In this document: positions 47,234 through 56,367 of the stretch, piece after piece | Position numbering within the stretch: position 1 is the first letter of the stretch | How the letters are laid out: every line of letters starts with the position of its first letter | From: Nostoc sp. TCL240-02 | GTDB taxonomy: Bacteria > Cyanobacteriota > Cyanobacteriia > Cyanobacteriales > Nostocaceae | Direction of reading: 5' to 3' | Assembly: GCF_013343235.1 (NCBI RefSeq) | Contig: NZ_CP040094.1 | Location: 5,637,001 to 5,701,000 of the forward strand | Length of the DNA stretch: 64,000 bases | Notes under the pieces: generated by a model | Databases searched by the model: none | Told to the model about the DNA's origin: nothing | Seen by the model: only the letters and a program-made list of their open reading frames with translations | Translations under genes and position numbers: made by a program

Positions 47234-47386
47234 TTGACAGAAATAGAACGCTATGAACTGTTAGTTTTAATATCTATTTACCAAATCGGACAATTAAGAA
47301 AATCAGAAGGTTTAGCTGAAGCAGTGAGACGGCAAATAAAACTCCTTTATCATCATCGGTATAAAGAGAATTTACTTATAACTTAA
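47234..47386 (+). CDS. Possible small protein of unknown function
   Basis: A 51-codon frame from TTG 47234 (AAAGGA upstream) reads LTEIERYELLVLISIYQIGQ and continues helically to LLIT. A GTG at 47201 is an alternative start. Composition is protein-like but there is no recognised family. The remaining part of 47172-47579 shows nothing else. Confidence 0.35.
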   Translation: MTEIERYELLVLISIYQIGQLRKSEGLAEAVRRQIKLLYHHRYKENLLIT

Positions 47387-47579
47387 TCTGTGCTAATTAA
47401 AACTCAATATTGAGATCCTACCCAAGGGTGAGGGACATTATACATCATAAATTTATGTTGCAAATAGTCTGGTTTATAGCTAGCGTAAAGTGGACAATTT
47501 GACAATCTTTAATACTAAAACTACTTGGCGTATAGTCATAATCTGTCCGCACGCAACAAGAACGCAAGACACTTAATAT

Positions 47580-50027
47580 ATGGTTCGAGAGCTAGAAAGA
47601 AAACGCCAGAGTGCAAAGTTTCCCGAAACAGCACCGGCTGCTAATCCCGTATTTTTTAGAACCTATAGCCGCCGAACAAAGGCGGGACTAAGGGAAACAT
47701 GGGATGAGGTATGCGATCGCACTCTCCTCGGCTTAGTCGAGTTGGGAAAGCTCACTCAAGAAGAAGCTGGCATACTGGATAAGATGCAGCGCAACTTGAA
47801 AGCTATGCCCAGTGGACGCTGGCTATGGGTTGGTGGTACAGACTGGATAACCAAACCAAAAAACTTTTCCGGCGCTTATAATTGCACCTCTACCAATCTC
47901 GAAGACTGGAGTGCTTTTGGATTAATGATGGATCTGGCAATGATGGGCTGTGGTACCGGAGCCGTCCTAGAACCACAATTTATTAACCAGTTGCCCCCTA
48001 TCCGTAATCAACTGAATGTCACTGTAAAAGGTGAAATTGGCAGCACTCCTGTACAACAGCGACGTGAATATACTGAAACTCATATAGAAGGCAATAACGT
48101 CACTATTCACGTTGGAGATAGCCGTGAAGGTTGGGTTGAATCATATCAAGCCCTATTAGAACTTTCTACTAATGAACAGTTTTCAGCAGCAGTCGAAGTA
48201 TTAGTTGATATCAGCGATGTCCGAAAAGCCGGAGAAACTCTCAACGGCTTTGGAGGAGTTGCTAATCCTGTGAAATTGCCCGGACTTTATCAGCGTTGTG
48301 CTTCCATCCTGAGTAAAGCTGTAGGACGGCAATTAAATTCAGTTGAATGCTGTCTGTTAATCGATCAAGCCGCCGTAACAATTGTTGCTGGTAATATCCG
48401 GCGCTGTCTGCCTGAAGATGCTTTAGTTCATACTTCCAAAGGTCTTGTTCCCATTTGCGATGTCCAAGTAGGCGATCTAGTACAAACTCCTTTAGGATTT
48501 CGGCGAGTTGTTGATAAATTCGACCAAGGATTTCAGGATGTCTATGAAATTGAAACGAATGCGACTTACCCAAGAGCAACTTTAAACCACAGACAAGCAG
48601 TTCTTGCAGATGCTCAAGGGAGAATTACCTGGAAGTCGATTGCAAGTTTAGTTGAAGGCGATCGCCTACTGCACAATACAAAAGTTCTACCTGGTACAGT
48701 TACCCATCTTCCCCCTGATTTTACTGAATCTCGACCCTCAAACAGTCGCACAGCTAAGTCTTTTGTAATTCCCGAATTAACAGCTGAGGTTGCTTGGCTA
48801 ATTGGGTTAACCCACGGTGACGGCTATATTGCTCTCGGTCGCAATAAGTATGATAAGCCCTATGGCCGGGTTGAATGGGCAATGAACAGCTTAGATACGG
48901 AATTCACGGCTAGAGTTCAAGCCAAAATAGATGCTGCTTTAGCTTTATTTGGATTGACTGCTACTCATGGCATCATCAAGGGCGAAAACACCGCCAAATC
49001 AATCTGCTCATCTATTCGACTAGCTGAGTACTTCCATCGCTATATCAAGCAACCTAATATTCCCCTAGCAATTCCTAGTTTTATTTTGCAGGGTTCAGTA
49101 GATATCAGGGCGGCTTACCTAGCTGGATTGATGGATAGTGATGGTGCTGTCAATAACCGACCCCCTCATTTAGTTACCTCAGTCTATCGGTCATTTATTA
49201 GACAAGTTAGTGCAGTTTTATCCAGTTTGGGTATTGCTGGCAGAATTAGCATTACCCATCCACAACAGCAAACATGGCAGGTTAAGTACAACCTAACAAT
49301 TCCAGCCCTCAAAGGGCGTTATAACGCCCTTATTGCACCTCACTCGCTTAAGGGAGAAGTACGCCAAGGCTTAAAAATGTATGGTTTCACCGTCCCTGGT
49401 GCAATTATGCGGGAAGCTTATACCTATAGCGAGATGCGAGATATGGGATTCCAAGGATCTCGTACTGTTGATGCCAATTATGAGCGCTATATCGTTGAAG
49501 CTGATATCTCGCTAGATATTCCAGTCACTGTGAAAGGACTGGGCAGTTACGATCATGTCCACACTTACGATATTGAAGTCGAAGAAGCCCATTGTTTCTA
49601 TTGTGATGGCTATCTAACACACAATAGTGCTGGCATGAGACAAGGTTCTAGCGAAGATAGTTTGTTTGTCGATGCCAAAGATAACTTATGGCAGCAAGAT
49701 GAAAGTGGCAATTGGCGAATCGATCCAGAGCGTGATGCACTCAGGATGGCAAACCATACCAGAGTTTTTCACCGCAAACCAACCTTAGAAGAATGTCTTG
49801 ATGCTGTTCGCAAACAGTATTATAGCGGCGAGGGAGCGATTCAATGGGCTGGTGAAGCCGTAGCGCGATCGAATATTGATTTGCTGCCAACACAAGCTCT
49901 AAAAGTTGAGTTTTTACAAGCTTATGAACAAGGAACAGCAAAACAGTGGTTAGAAGAGCGTTATTCAAATCTTGATGCTAATGAGCTAGAACATCGTTTG
50001 GCTCGTTATGGGCTAAATCCGTGTGGT
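47580..50027 (+). CDS. nrdJ: Adenosylcobalamin-dependent ribonucleoside-triphosphate reductase, exon 1 with intein
   Basis: This is a class II RNR of the monomeric RTPR type, which reduces ribonucleotides via an AdoCbl-derived thiyl radical. The host part reads FFRTYSRRTKAGLRETWDEV, GSGAYNCTSTN-type SGAYNCTSTNLEDW and MMGCGTGAV. The extein stops at GNIRR (residue 275), resumes at SAGMRQGSSEDS after a 407-residue intein, and runs to GLNPCG at 50027. Translation of the unspliced transcript would end two codons later (AAG TGA). The conserved NPCGE-I-GSNFHCNLSEV block continues only at 50365, so an intron must be removed. Spliced host protein is about 766 residues, normal for RTPR. Confidence 0.93.
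48405..49625 (+). other. Intein with LAGLIDADG homing endonuclease inside nrdJ
   Basis: Codons 276-682 encode a 407-residue intein. It begins with Cys (CLPEDALVHTSKGLVPICDV, block A), has a block B-like LNHRQAVLAD, and ends VHTYDIEVEEAHCFYCDGYL then THN, followed by Ser as the +1 nucleophile. Two dodecapeptide-type motifs, AWLIGLTHGDGYI and AYLAGLMDSDGAV, indicate a DOD homing endonuclease. The inserted site is the conserved NIRR/SAGMRQ junction. All splicing residues look intact. Confidence 0.95.
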
Positions 50028-50364
50028 AAGTGATTTTGCCTCACGTTAAAAACCTCGCAAAAACGGGGAAAGCTGAGATGCTAATCCCGTGGTAATCAAA
50101 GGAATTAAAAAGTCTTTGACACCGTACAGCGTAGAGAGTGAAACTAGATGACATCAGAAATTTTTGTCTAGAATATAATCTCTCCAAGAGTGCGGGGGTG
50201 GATGTGAAAAACACTTGTGTTGAGCGGCTTGCCCTGAGCGTAGCCGAAGGGCGCCGAAACACTTTTATTATCTAAAGTCACATCTGCAAAAGGTACGCGG
50301 AGCTACTGCAAATAATCAAGCAGTAGAACTAGGGGATAAAAAGCCTCTAGGGTAACAAACAAAG
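50028..50364 (+). ncRNA. 337-nt self-splicing intron in nrdJ, probably group I
   Basis: The protein frame is broken exactly between NPCG (ending 50027) and EIIGSNFHCN (from 50365). The upstream exon ends in U and the intron ends in G (50364), as in group I introns. GAGAG at 50134-50138 can pair with CTCTC at 50180-50184 (P7-like), enclosing a CTAGA...TCTAG hairpin (P8-like). It encodes no protein, and its small size fits group I rather than group II. A dispersed repeat (50217-50262) sits in the 3' part, probably in a peripheral loop. Confidence 0.78.
50217..50262. repeat. Dispersed repeat inside the nrdJ intron
   Basis: TGTTGAGCGGCTTGCCCTGA, then GCGTAGCCGAAGGGCGCCG, is a Nostoc-type dispersed repeat. 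The flanks AAAACACTTGT and CGAAACACTTTT suggest insertion in a loop of the intron RNA. Confidence 0.6.
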
Positions 50365-51438
50365 GAAATCATCGGTAGTAACTTCCACTGCAATTTGTCT
50401 GAGGTTCACCTTAATCAAATCGATCCACGTAACTACAAAGAACAAGAAGAGGCTTTCACTGCTGGGGCGTTATCTGTAGCAGCACTTTTAAATCATAAGT
50501 TCCTGGAACCACGCTATCAATACAGCCGTGAATTAGACCCGATTGTGGGAGTTTCTTTTACAGGTTTATTTGATTTCTTTGTCCATGCTTTTGGTGTTGA
50601 TTGGCTGCGCTGGTGGGAAGCAGGAAGACCTGTAACTCCACAAGGGTTAGCTTTCAAGCGTGAGGAAGAGAAATATCTAAGTTCCTGGAGAGATATTGTA
50701 CATCGGGTAGTTTGGGATTATTGCGATCGCCACAATCTCAAACGTCCAAATCGCTGTACCACAGTCCAACCCAGTGGTACTAAAGCTTTGTTAACTAATG
50801 CTAGCTCAGGATGGCATCCCCCCAAAGCCCAAAGATTTATTCGCCGCATCACTTTCGGCAAAAATGATCCAGTAGCCTTAGCTTGTATTGACTATGGTTA
50901 CAATGTCATTCCCTCACAATCAGACAAAGATGAACAAGGCAATTTGCTCAACGATCCCTTTGATTCACGGGTGAGTGAATGGTTAGTAGAAATCCCTGTT
51001 TCTGTATCTTGGGCTGATTTACCAGGGGCTGATGAAATTGATGTTTCTAAGTTTTCAGTCTTAGCCCAATTTGATTTTGTCCTCCAGGTTCAACGTTGGT
51101 ATGTAACTCATAACACATCAGCTACTTTAGAACTGCGTTCTGATGAAATCGAACCTTTGGCACAGCGCATTTATGAAACTATTCAGAACGATCAGGGATA
51201 TATTTCAGCAGCCCTTTTAGCTCGTTTTGATGATCTGCAATCATTCCCACGTTTGCCATTTGAACCGATAGACAAACCAACCTACGAACGCTTAAATCAA
51301 GAGGTAAAAGTACGGCGGAAAACAGATGATTTCTGTGCAGTCTTAAGCCGCTACGATTTAGGTGAAATGTCAGAGGCTGGCCCTAGTGGTTGCGATTCTG
51401 ATAAATGTATGTTTCCCGATCAGCAACCAAGCTCATAA
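50365..51438 (+). CDS. nrdJ: Adenosylcobalamin-dependent ribonucleoside-triphosphate reductase, exon 2
   Basis: The frame resumes EIIGSNFHCNLSEVHLNQID and carries the C-terminal half of the enzyme: ALLNHKFLEPRYQYSRELDP, VSFTGLFDFFVHAFG, TVQPSGTKALLTNASSGWHP and PSGCDSDKCMFPDQQ near the end. CDSDKC may supply the C-terminal Cys pair that re-reduces the active site. It has no start of its own: TTG at 50395 is internal. Expression therefore depends on intron splicing. An intrinsic terminator follows at 51486. Confidence 0.93.
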   Translation, partial: EIIGSNFHCNLSEVHLNQIDPRNYKEQEEAFTAGALSVAALLNHKFLEPRYQYSRELDPIVGVSFTGLFDFFVHAFGVDWLRWWEAGRPVTPQGLAFKREEEKYLSSWRDIVHRVVWDYCDRHNLKRPNRCTTVQPSGTKALLTNASSGWHPPKAQRFIRRITFGKNDPVALACIDYGYNVIPSQSDKDEQGNLLNDPFDSRVSEWLVEIPVSVSWADLPGADEIDVSKFSVLAQFDFVLQVQRWYVTHNTSATLELRSDEIEPLAQRIYETIQNDQGYISAALLARFDDLQSFPRLPFEPIDKPTYERLNQEVKVRRKTDDFCAVLSRYDLGEMSEAGPSGCDSDKCMFPDQQPSS

Positions 51439-51485
51439 GGCGAAATAACATCAATTTAGGGTAGGCAATATTTATCTATTACAAT

Positions 51486-51527
51486 AAAAAGCAGTGGTTT
51501 AATCTAATATTTAACCACTGCTTTTTT
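51486..51527 (+). terminator. Intrinsic terminator after nrdJ
   Basis: GCAGTGGTT at 51491 pairs with AACCACTGC at 51513, flanked by an A run on the left and TTTTTT on the right. This is a strong rho-independent hairpin, and it is A/T-symmetric enough to work in both directions. Confidence 0.85.
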
Positions 51528-51877
51528 GTATCCGTTCAATAAGTTGCGGGAAGCAACAATTATTAGTGATTGTTGAATGAATTTAGGAACCAGACAAATA
51601 CTTTAACCTTAAGCGATACGGGCGCACGATTATATCCTCTTATTTTTCTTTCTTCCCCCTATTTCTTAAGCGGATACTGAAAATCTATCTAAATATATAG
51701 AATAGAATGGCTTATGTGAGTTGGAGTCTGGAAAGACGGAAATAGGTCAACATAGCTAAACATCTTGGCTAAACCATAGCCTGAAACCATTGCTATCGCT
51801 TGGGCATTTTTAATTCACATAAGGCGTATAGATGAAAGTTGAAGGTTCGCTGAACGCAACCATCAAACCCCTCAGCA
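51528..51877. other. Intergenic region between terminator and P450 gene
   Basis: No gene is seen between the nrdJ terminator and the convergent P450 stop. AT-rich sequence without a clear repeat. Confidence 0.4.
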
Positions 51878-53260
51878 TCAAACAGTGGTTGTCTGTAGGA
51901 TGGAAGATTTCACCTGACGTTGACTCGTAACAACCATCTCAATCGGACGATCTGGGCCTGTCACCAAACCACGGCGTTTAGGTCGCACTTCACCATTGCC
52001 AACTAGTTCTAATTCTCGGCTGGAAAGGATTTTGGCGAGTGCTAGCTTCATTTCAAACTGGGCAAATGCTAAACCTATACAGCGCCTTGCACCACCTCCA
52101 AAGGGCAAGTATTCATAAGGAGAAAATTGCCGTTCTAAAAAGCGTTCTGGTTTAAACTGCTTAGGTTCTGGGTATAAATCTTCTCGGTGGTGGGTCAAGT
52201 AAATTGAACCAATAACATTTATACCTTGTTCAAGTTCGTAGCCACCCAAATATATAGGTGTTCTGACTACTCTGGCAAATGTCAGCATTGCTACGGGATA
52301 AATTCGCAAGGTTTCGGAACAAACAGCATTGAGGTAGGGTAATTTAAAAATGGCGCTAGGGTCAGGGTTATCACCCAGGCTATCTAGTTCTTGCAGTAAC
52401 TTTTGGCGTACTGATGGGATTTTGTGAATCCAGTAAAATGCCCATGCGATCGCTGTTGCTGTGGTTTCGTGTCCTGCTATCAACAGAGTCATTAATTCAT
52501 CGTGTAACTCTTCATCGGTCATCGGTTGACCTGCTTCATCCTTAGCTGCCATGAGTAAGCTGAGGATATCTGTACGTGATGGGTCTGGTTGTTCTCGACG
52601 TTCCCGAATTTCTTCATATATAAGTTTGTCAGCTGCCTGCTGTCGGCGCATCTGCCTTCCCCAGAAATTAATCGGGCCAAAATCCCTTTGCAAAGCTGGA
52701 AAATAAAGCAAAGCGACACTCAACACAGAACTTCCTTTTTCTAGCATTTCACCCAAAAAATGCTGTAATTTTTCGGCGCGTGGCCCTTCATCTAGCCCAA
52801 ACACAGCTTGCATAATCACCCGCAGGGTAATAGCTTGGGCAATAGACCGGATATTGAAGGGTTGCCCTATCTGGTATTGGCTAATTACTTTCTCGGTAAT
52901 ATCACTAATTATTTGACTATAGCTTCGCATTCTTTCACCATGAAAGGGTGGCAATAACAACTGCCGTTGGCGCTGGTGTTCTGCACCACTGATGGTAATT
53001 ACAGAACGCTTACCAAGTAAAGATTCAAACACCAGATTTGTATCACCAGGTGCTTCTAAGGCTTTGGTATCGTTTGTTAAAATCTGCTGTAGCACTTCAG
53101 GGTTACTGACAAATATCAATGGCGGAGATTTACTTTCTAATCTGACGGTGAACATGTCCCCATATCTTTCGGCACAAGTTTCCATAAATGACATGGGGCT
53201 GGTAATCCAGCGTAGCATCTGTAAAACTGCTGGACTTTGCGGGCCATTTGGTAATTTCAT
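51878..53260 (-). CDS. Cytochrome P450 (CYP110-like)
   Basis: This 460-residue heme monooxygenase has the I-helix AGHETT (262-267), ExxR as ETLR (316-319) and the heme-binding loop FGGGARRCIG with Cys394 as thiolate ligand. It is soluble, with no membrane anchor. The overall sequence resembles the cyanobacterial CYP110 group, which acts on fatty acids or terpenes. That assignment is by general likeness, and the substrate is unknown. No redox partner gene is adjacent. ATG at 53258-53260. It is divergent from the phosphoketolase-like gene. Confidence 0.93.
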   Translation of the reverse strand: MKLPNGPQSPAVLQMLRWITSPMSFMETCAERYGDMFTVRLESKSPPLIFVSNPEVLQQILTNDTKALEAPGDTNLVFESLLGKRSVITISGAEHQRQRQLLLPPFHGERMRSYSQIISDITEKVISQYQIGQPFNIRSIAQAITLRVIMQAVFGLDEGPRAEKLQHFLGEMLEKGSSVLSVALLYFPALQRDFGPINFWGRQMRRQQAADKLIYEEIRERREQPDPSRTDILSLLMAAKDEAGQPMTDEELHDELMTLLIAGHETTATAIAWAFYWIHKIPSVRQKLLQELDSLGDNPDPSAIFKLPYLNAVCSETLRIYPVAMLTFARVVRTPIYLGGYELEQGINVIGSIYLTHHREDLYPEPKQFKPERFLERQFSPYEYLPFGGGARRCIGLAFAQFEMKLALAKILSSRELELVGNGEVRPKRRGLVTGPDRPIEMVVTSQRQVKSSILQTTTV

Positions 53261-53449
53261 AAAATTCTTTTGTTACTTTATATCTTGTTCTTACTTTAAC
53301 TAACTGAAACTCATAAATTTTTGTTGATTCAAGTTACTTATACTGTGGTTGCGAAAAAGCAATAAACTGTTACAACCTCGAAGATGTAAAATTTTGGTTA
53401 AATTCAACGAGCATCTACAGTTTCACCTCATCGTCAAAAGGTACTCAGC

Positions 53450-55663
53450 ATGACTGCAATCTCCCCAAAGGCATCTTCAGCGCTTCCCGATTTTTCTGAA
53501 GGAATTCAATATTTTGGTGAAACATTACCAGATTTTGAAACTTATGGTGCAACACCTGCTATTGAGTCGGGCAAAGTAGCGATCGCATCTCCCACAGATA
53601 AAGCAGCTGTATACCAAACTTTACTGGCTGCCGATGCCTTACGCTACCTGACTTTGCAAGTTACCGCTAGCAAAGCTTCTGGACATCCCGGCGGATTCGC
53701 CAGCCAAGCAGAAGCTTACGCATCTCTTGTCATGCTGGGATACAAGAACATTATTACTGAAGTGGGACACCACGCCCCCGGATTTTATAGTGCCATGTTC
53801 TTGGATCGTTCGCTAGAGGACATGGGAATTTTTACAGTCCAAGAATTGCGCGATCGCTTCCGAGAAAAGCACGGACTTTTAGGACACCTTTCTGGTTTCA
53901 TTCCCGGTATTCTCGCACCTGCGGGGCCATTGGGACAAGGGCAACACTTTGCAATGGCGGCTGCACTATTGCACAAAGATAAGTTGTTCCCCTTTACAGT
54001 TGGTGATGGTGGATTGGGTGAGCCTTATATTGTCAGTGCGATCGCACATTTCCATACTGCTTATCCTGCTGTCACCAACTTCTTACCGATACTGGTGTGG
54101 AACGGTTACAGCCAAGAACATCACAGCATGGTTTCTCTAAAAACCAACGAACAGATGCAAGCATATTGGCAAGGTAACGGTTTTGATGAAGTAGTGTTAG
54201 TGGATGCCAAAGATTTCGACGATAAAAACCAGCCAGGGGATTACGTTGATAGTACCGCCTTTTCTTTTGATAAACGCTTAGAATTCACTCAAGCAGTACT
54301 TTCGGGTGTAGATAAAGCAGCGCGATCGGCTTTGGGTGGTAAACTTACTGTTTTCATTATTAAACAACTCAAAGGTGCAGGAGTTCACGCGCGGGGGGCA
54401 AAATCTCACAACCTTTATCCCAAAGATACGCTGGATGCACCCCATATAATCAGTGCATTGCAAACCCGTGCTTTGTCTGCGGAAGCTTGGCAATTAGTCA
54501 GAACAAATGCAGAACGCGCAGGCGGTGGTCCAGCAGCGAAAACTGTAGTTACAGAATTTGAATTTCCATTACCAGATTTAGGCGAATTACCTTTAGAAGA
54601 ATATGCTGTTGGTGGTGAAGCCAAAGTTTCCACAACTGCAATGGGACGATTGGTAGGAATAGTTGGAAATAAAGATCGAAATTTCCTCGTCACCAACGCC
54701 GATGGTAACGAAGCATCAGGAATTGCCAACATCAACCAAGCATTAAAGATTATCCACCCCACAACCGACGACTTATATAATCAAGCACCAAATGGACAAG
54801 TTTATGAACCATTGAGTGAAGATGCTTGTGCCGGTTTAGCTGCGGGTTTAGCGTTAATGGGTGCGAGAACTTTGTGGTGTTCTTACGAATCTTTTGCCAT
54901 CAACGGATTACCAATTTGGCAAACTGTAACCCAGTCAATGGCAGAATTGCGCCGTCAAACTCCCTCGACTATTACTTTATTCACAGCAGGCGCATTAGAG
55001 CAAGGGCGCAACGGTTGGACTCACCAACGTCCAGAAATTGAAGCTTACTTTGCTTCGTTGATGCGAAATGGAAATGTTTTCCCATTATTTCCCCCTGATG
55101 CTAATAGTATTCAAGCCTGTTATGACTGGGCATTGAAAACTAAGAATAAGGGAATTGTAATTACTGCAAGTAAATCGCCATTACCAATTCGCACAACTTT
55201 AGAACAAACTCGTCAAGGGTTACGCGATGGTGCAGTTTTATTACATGAAATCGCTGGTGATAAACAAGTTGTATTTGCTGTAATTGGTGATATGACATTG
55301 ATGCCAGTATTTGAAGCTGCGGCTTTCTTGGAAACTGAAGGTATTGGTGTCAAGATAGTTTCTATCATCAATCCTCGGCAATTGTACCGTAGTCATGATA
55401 CTGCATGGGATACCTGTTCTGAACCCGAAGGCGGTTTCTTAGATGATGCAGCATTTGCCAAATTATTTGATGGTGATGCGCTAATTGCGGTGACAGGTGG
55501 TGCTGCGGCGATGCTAGAACCAATTTTGTTACGGAGTACAGCCAAGCGCGACACCTTTGCGTGGAAGCGTGGGGAGACTACCGCGAGTGCTGGCGAGTTG
55601 ATGGCATTTAATGGATTGACTGCTGAAGCGTTGACAAAACGTGCGATCGCGTTAGTGCATTAA
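53450..55663 (+). CDS. Phosphoketolase/transketolase-like ThDP enzyme
   Basis: This 737-residue thiamine-diphosphate enzyme has SKASGHPGGFASQAEAYASL near residue 73 and a ThDP motif GDGGLGEP (185-192) running to WNGYSQEHH. A second pyrimidine-binding half contains CSYESFAINGLP and GWTHQRPEIEAYF. The C-terminal domain ends AVTGGAAAMLEP, as in XFP-family phosphoketolases. Bona fide phosphoketolases are about 790-830 residues, so this is a shorter, divergent member that could cleave xylulose 5-phosphate or another ketose. ATG at 53450. A 50-residue N-terminal extension precedes the ThDP domain. Confidence 0.82.
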   Translation: MTAISPKASSALPDFSEGIQYFGETLPDFETYGATPAIESGKVAIASPTDKAAVYQTLLAADALRYLTLQVTASKASGHPGGFASQAEAYASLVMLGYKNIITEVGHHAPGFYSAMFLDRSLEDMGIFTVQELRDRFREKHGLLGHLSGFIPGILAPAGPLGQGQHFAMAAALLHKDKLFPFTVGDGGLGEPYIVSAIAHFHTAYPAVTNFLPILVWNGYSQEHHSMVSLKTNEQMQAYWQGNGFDEVVLVDAKDFDDKNQPGDYVDSTAFSFDKRLEFTQAVLSGVDKAARSALGGKLTVFIIKQLKGAGVHARGAKSHNLYPKDTLDAPHIISALQTRALSAEAWQLVRTNAERAGGGPAAKTVVTEFEFPLPDLGELPLEEYAVGGEAKVSTTAMGRLVGIVGNKDRNFLVTNADGNEASGIANINQALKIIHPTTDDLYNQAPNGQVYEPLSEDACAGLAAGLALMGARTLWCSYESFAINGLPIWQTVTQSMAELRRQTPSTITLFTAGALEQGRNGWTHQRPEIEAYFASLMRNGNVFPLFPPDANSIQACYDWALKTKNKGIVITASKSPLPIRTTLEQTRQGLRDGAVLLHEIAGDKQVVFAVIGDMTLMPVFEAAAFLETEGIGVKIVSIINPRQLYRSHDTAWDTCSEPEGGFLDDAAFAKLFDGDALIAVTGGAAAMLEPILLRSTAKRDTFAWKRGETTASAGELMAFNGLTAEALTKRAIALVH

Positions 55664-55887
55664 ATAATATTGCATAAATACGGGATGATTTTATTGAATT
55701 TTCCTTTGCGTTTCATCTCTAGATTCAGCAACGCCCATTAAATAAAGCTGGAATTGTTTCTACTTTTATCGCATTTATACGTATAGAAACGCTGAGAATT
55801 GCGTCTGAATGCGTATATTTGCGTTTTTTTATTGAAGAGAACTTGGCAAGCAGGAAAAATGGGAGTAGATTTGCTGAAATTCTTTGA
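55664..55887. other. Intergenic region before tandem repeats
   Basis: No gene is seen. TTTATACGTATAGAAACG-type sequence and a T run near 55830 could contribute to termination, but no convincing hairpin is present. Confidence 0.35.
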
Positions 55888-56112
55888 CAAAAGCTGGTTT
55901 TGGAGTTGCAAAAGCTAGTTTTGAAGTCGCAAAAGCTGGTTTTGAAGTCGCAAAAGTTAGTTTTGAAGTCGCAAAAGCTGGTTTTGGAGTCACAAAAGCT
56001 GGTTTTGAAGTCGCAAAAGCTGGTTTTGGAGTCGCAAAAGCTGGTTTTGGAGTCGCAAAAGCTAGTTTTGGAGTCAGAAACTTAGTTTACAAGTCGCAAA
56101 ACTTGATTTTTG
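55888..56112. repeat. 21-bp tandem repeat array (9 good units + 2 degenerate)
   Basis: CAAAAGCTGGTTTTGGAGTCG-type units start every 21 bases from 55888 (55909, 55930, 55951 and so on to 56056). They vary only at CTGG/CTAG and GGAG/GAAG positions, and two decayed units follow. The period is a multiple of three, so two frames stay open (AKAGFEV or QKLVLKS heptapeptides). The possible start is TTG with no SD, so I treat it as non-coding. Confidence 0.88.
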
Positions 56113-56367
56113 TAGCTAGGGCGAAGGGTGATATTTTATCTACAAGCGTGGGGAATGTGGAGACTTGAGAAAAAGTGCGATCGCATTAGTGCATTAATAT
56201 TCTATGTAGTTTGGATGTAATATTCCTATCTAGTCTAAAACTGGGTAGGAATTTTTACGTTGAAAAAAGTGGGATTATTACTTAAGTTAACTATTACAAT
56301 TAACTGTTTTTGAGTCTAAAATGCTACAGTATTTTTTATGCCTAACTTCATCAAGTAATAACTCTTA
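56113..56367. other. Region between tandem array and IS5
   Basis: No gene is seen. The original promoter of the ABC-3C operon may lie at the right end (AT-rich, about 56270-56365), now separated from the genes by IS5. Confidence 0.35.

Noticed and set aside
55884-56168. 95-codon frame of AKAGFEV heptapeptides over the 21-bp array
   Set aside because: The start would be TTG without an SD, a second frame is open as well, and the pattern follows from a repeat length divisible by three.
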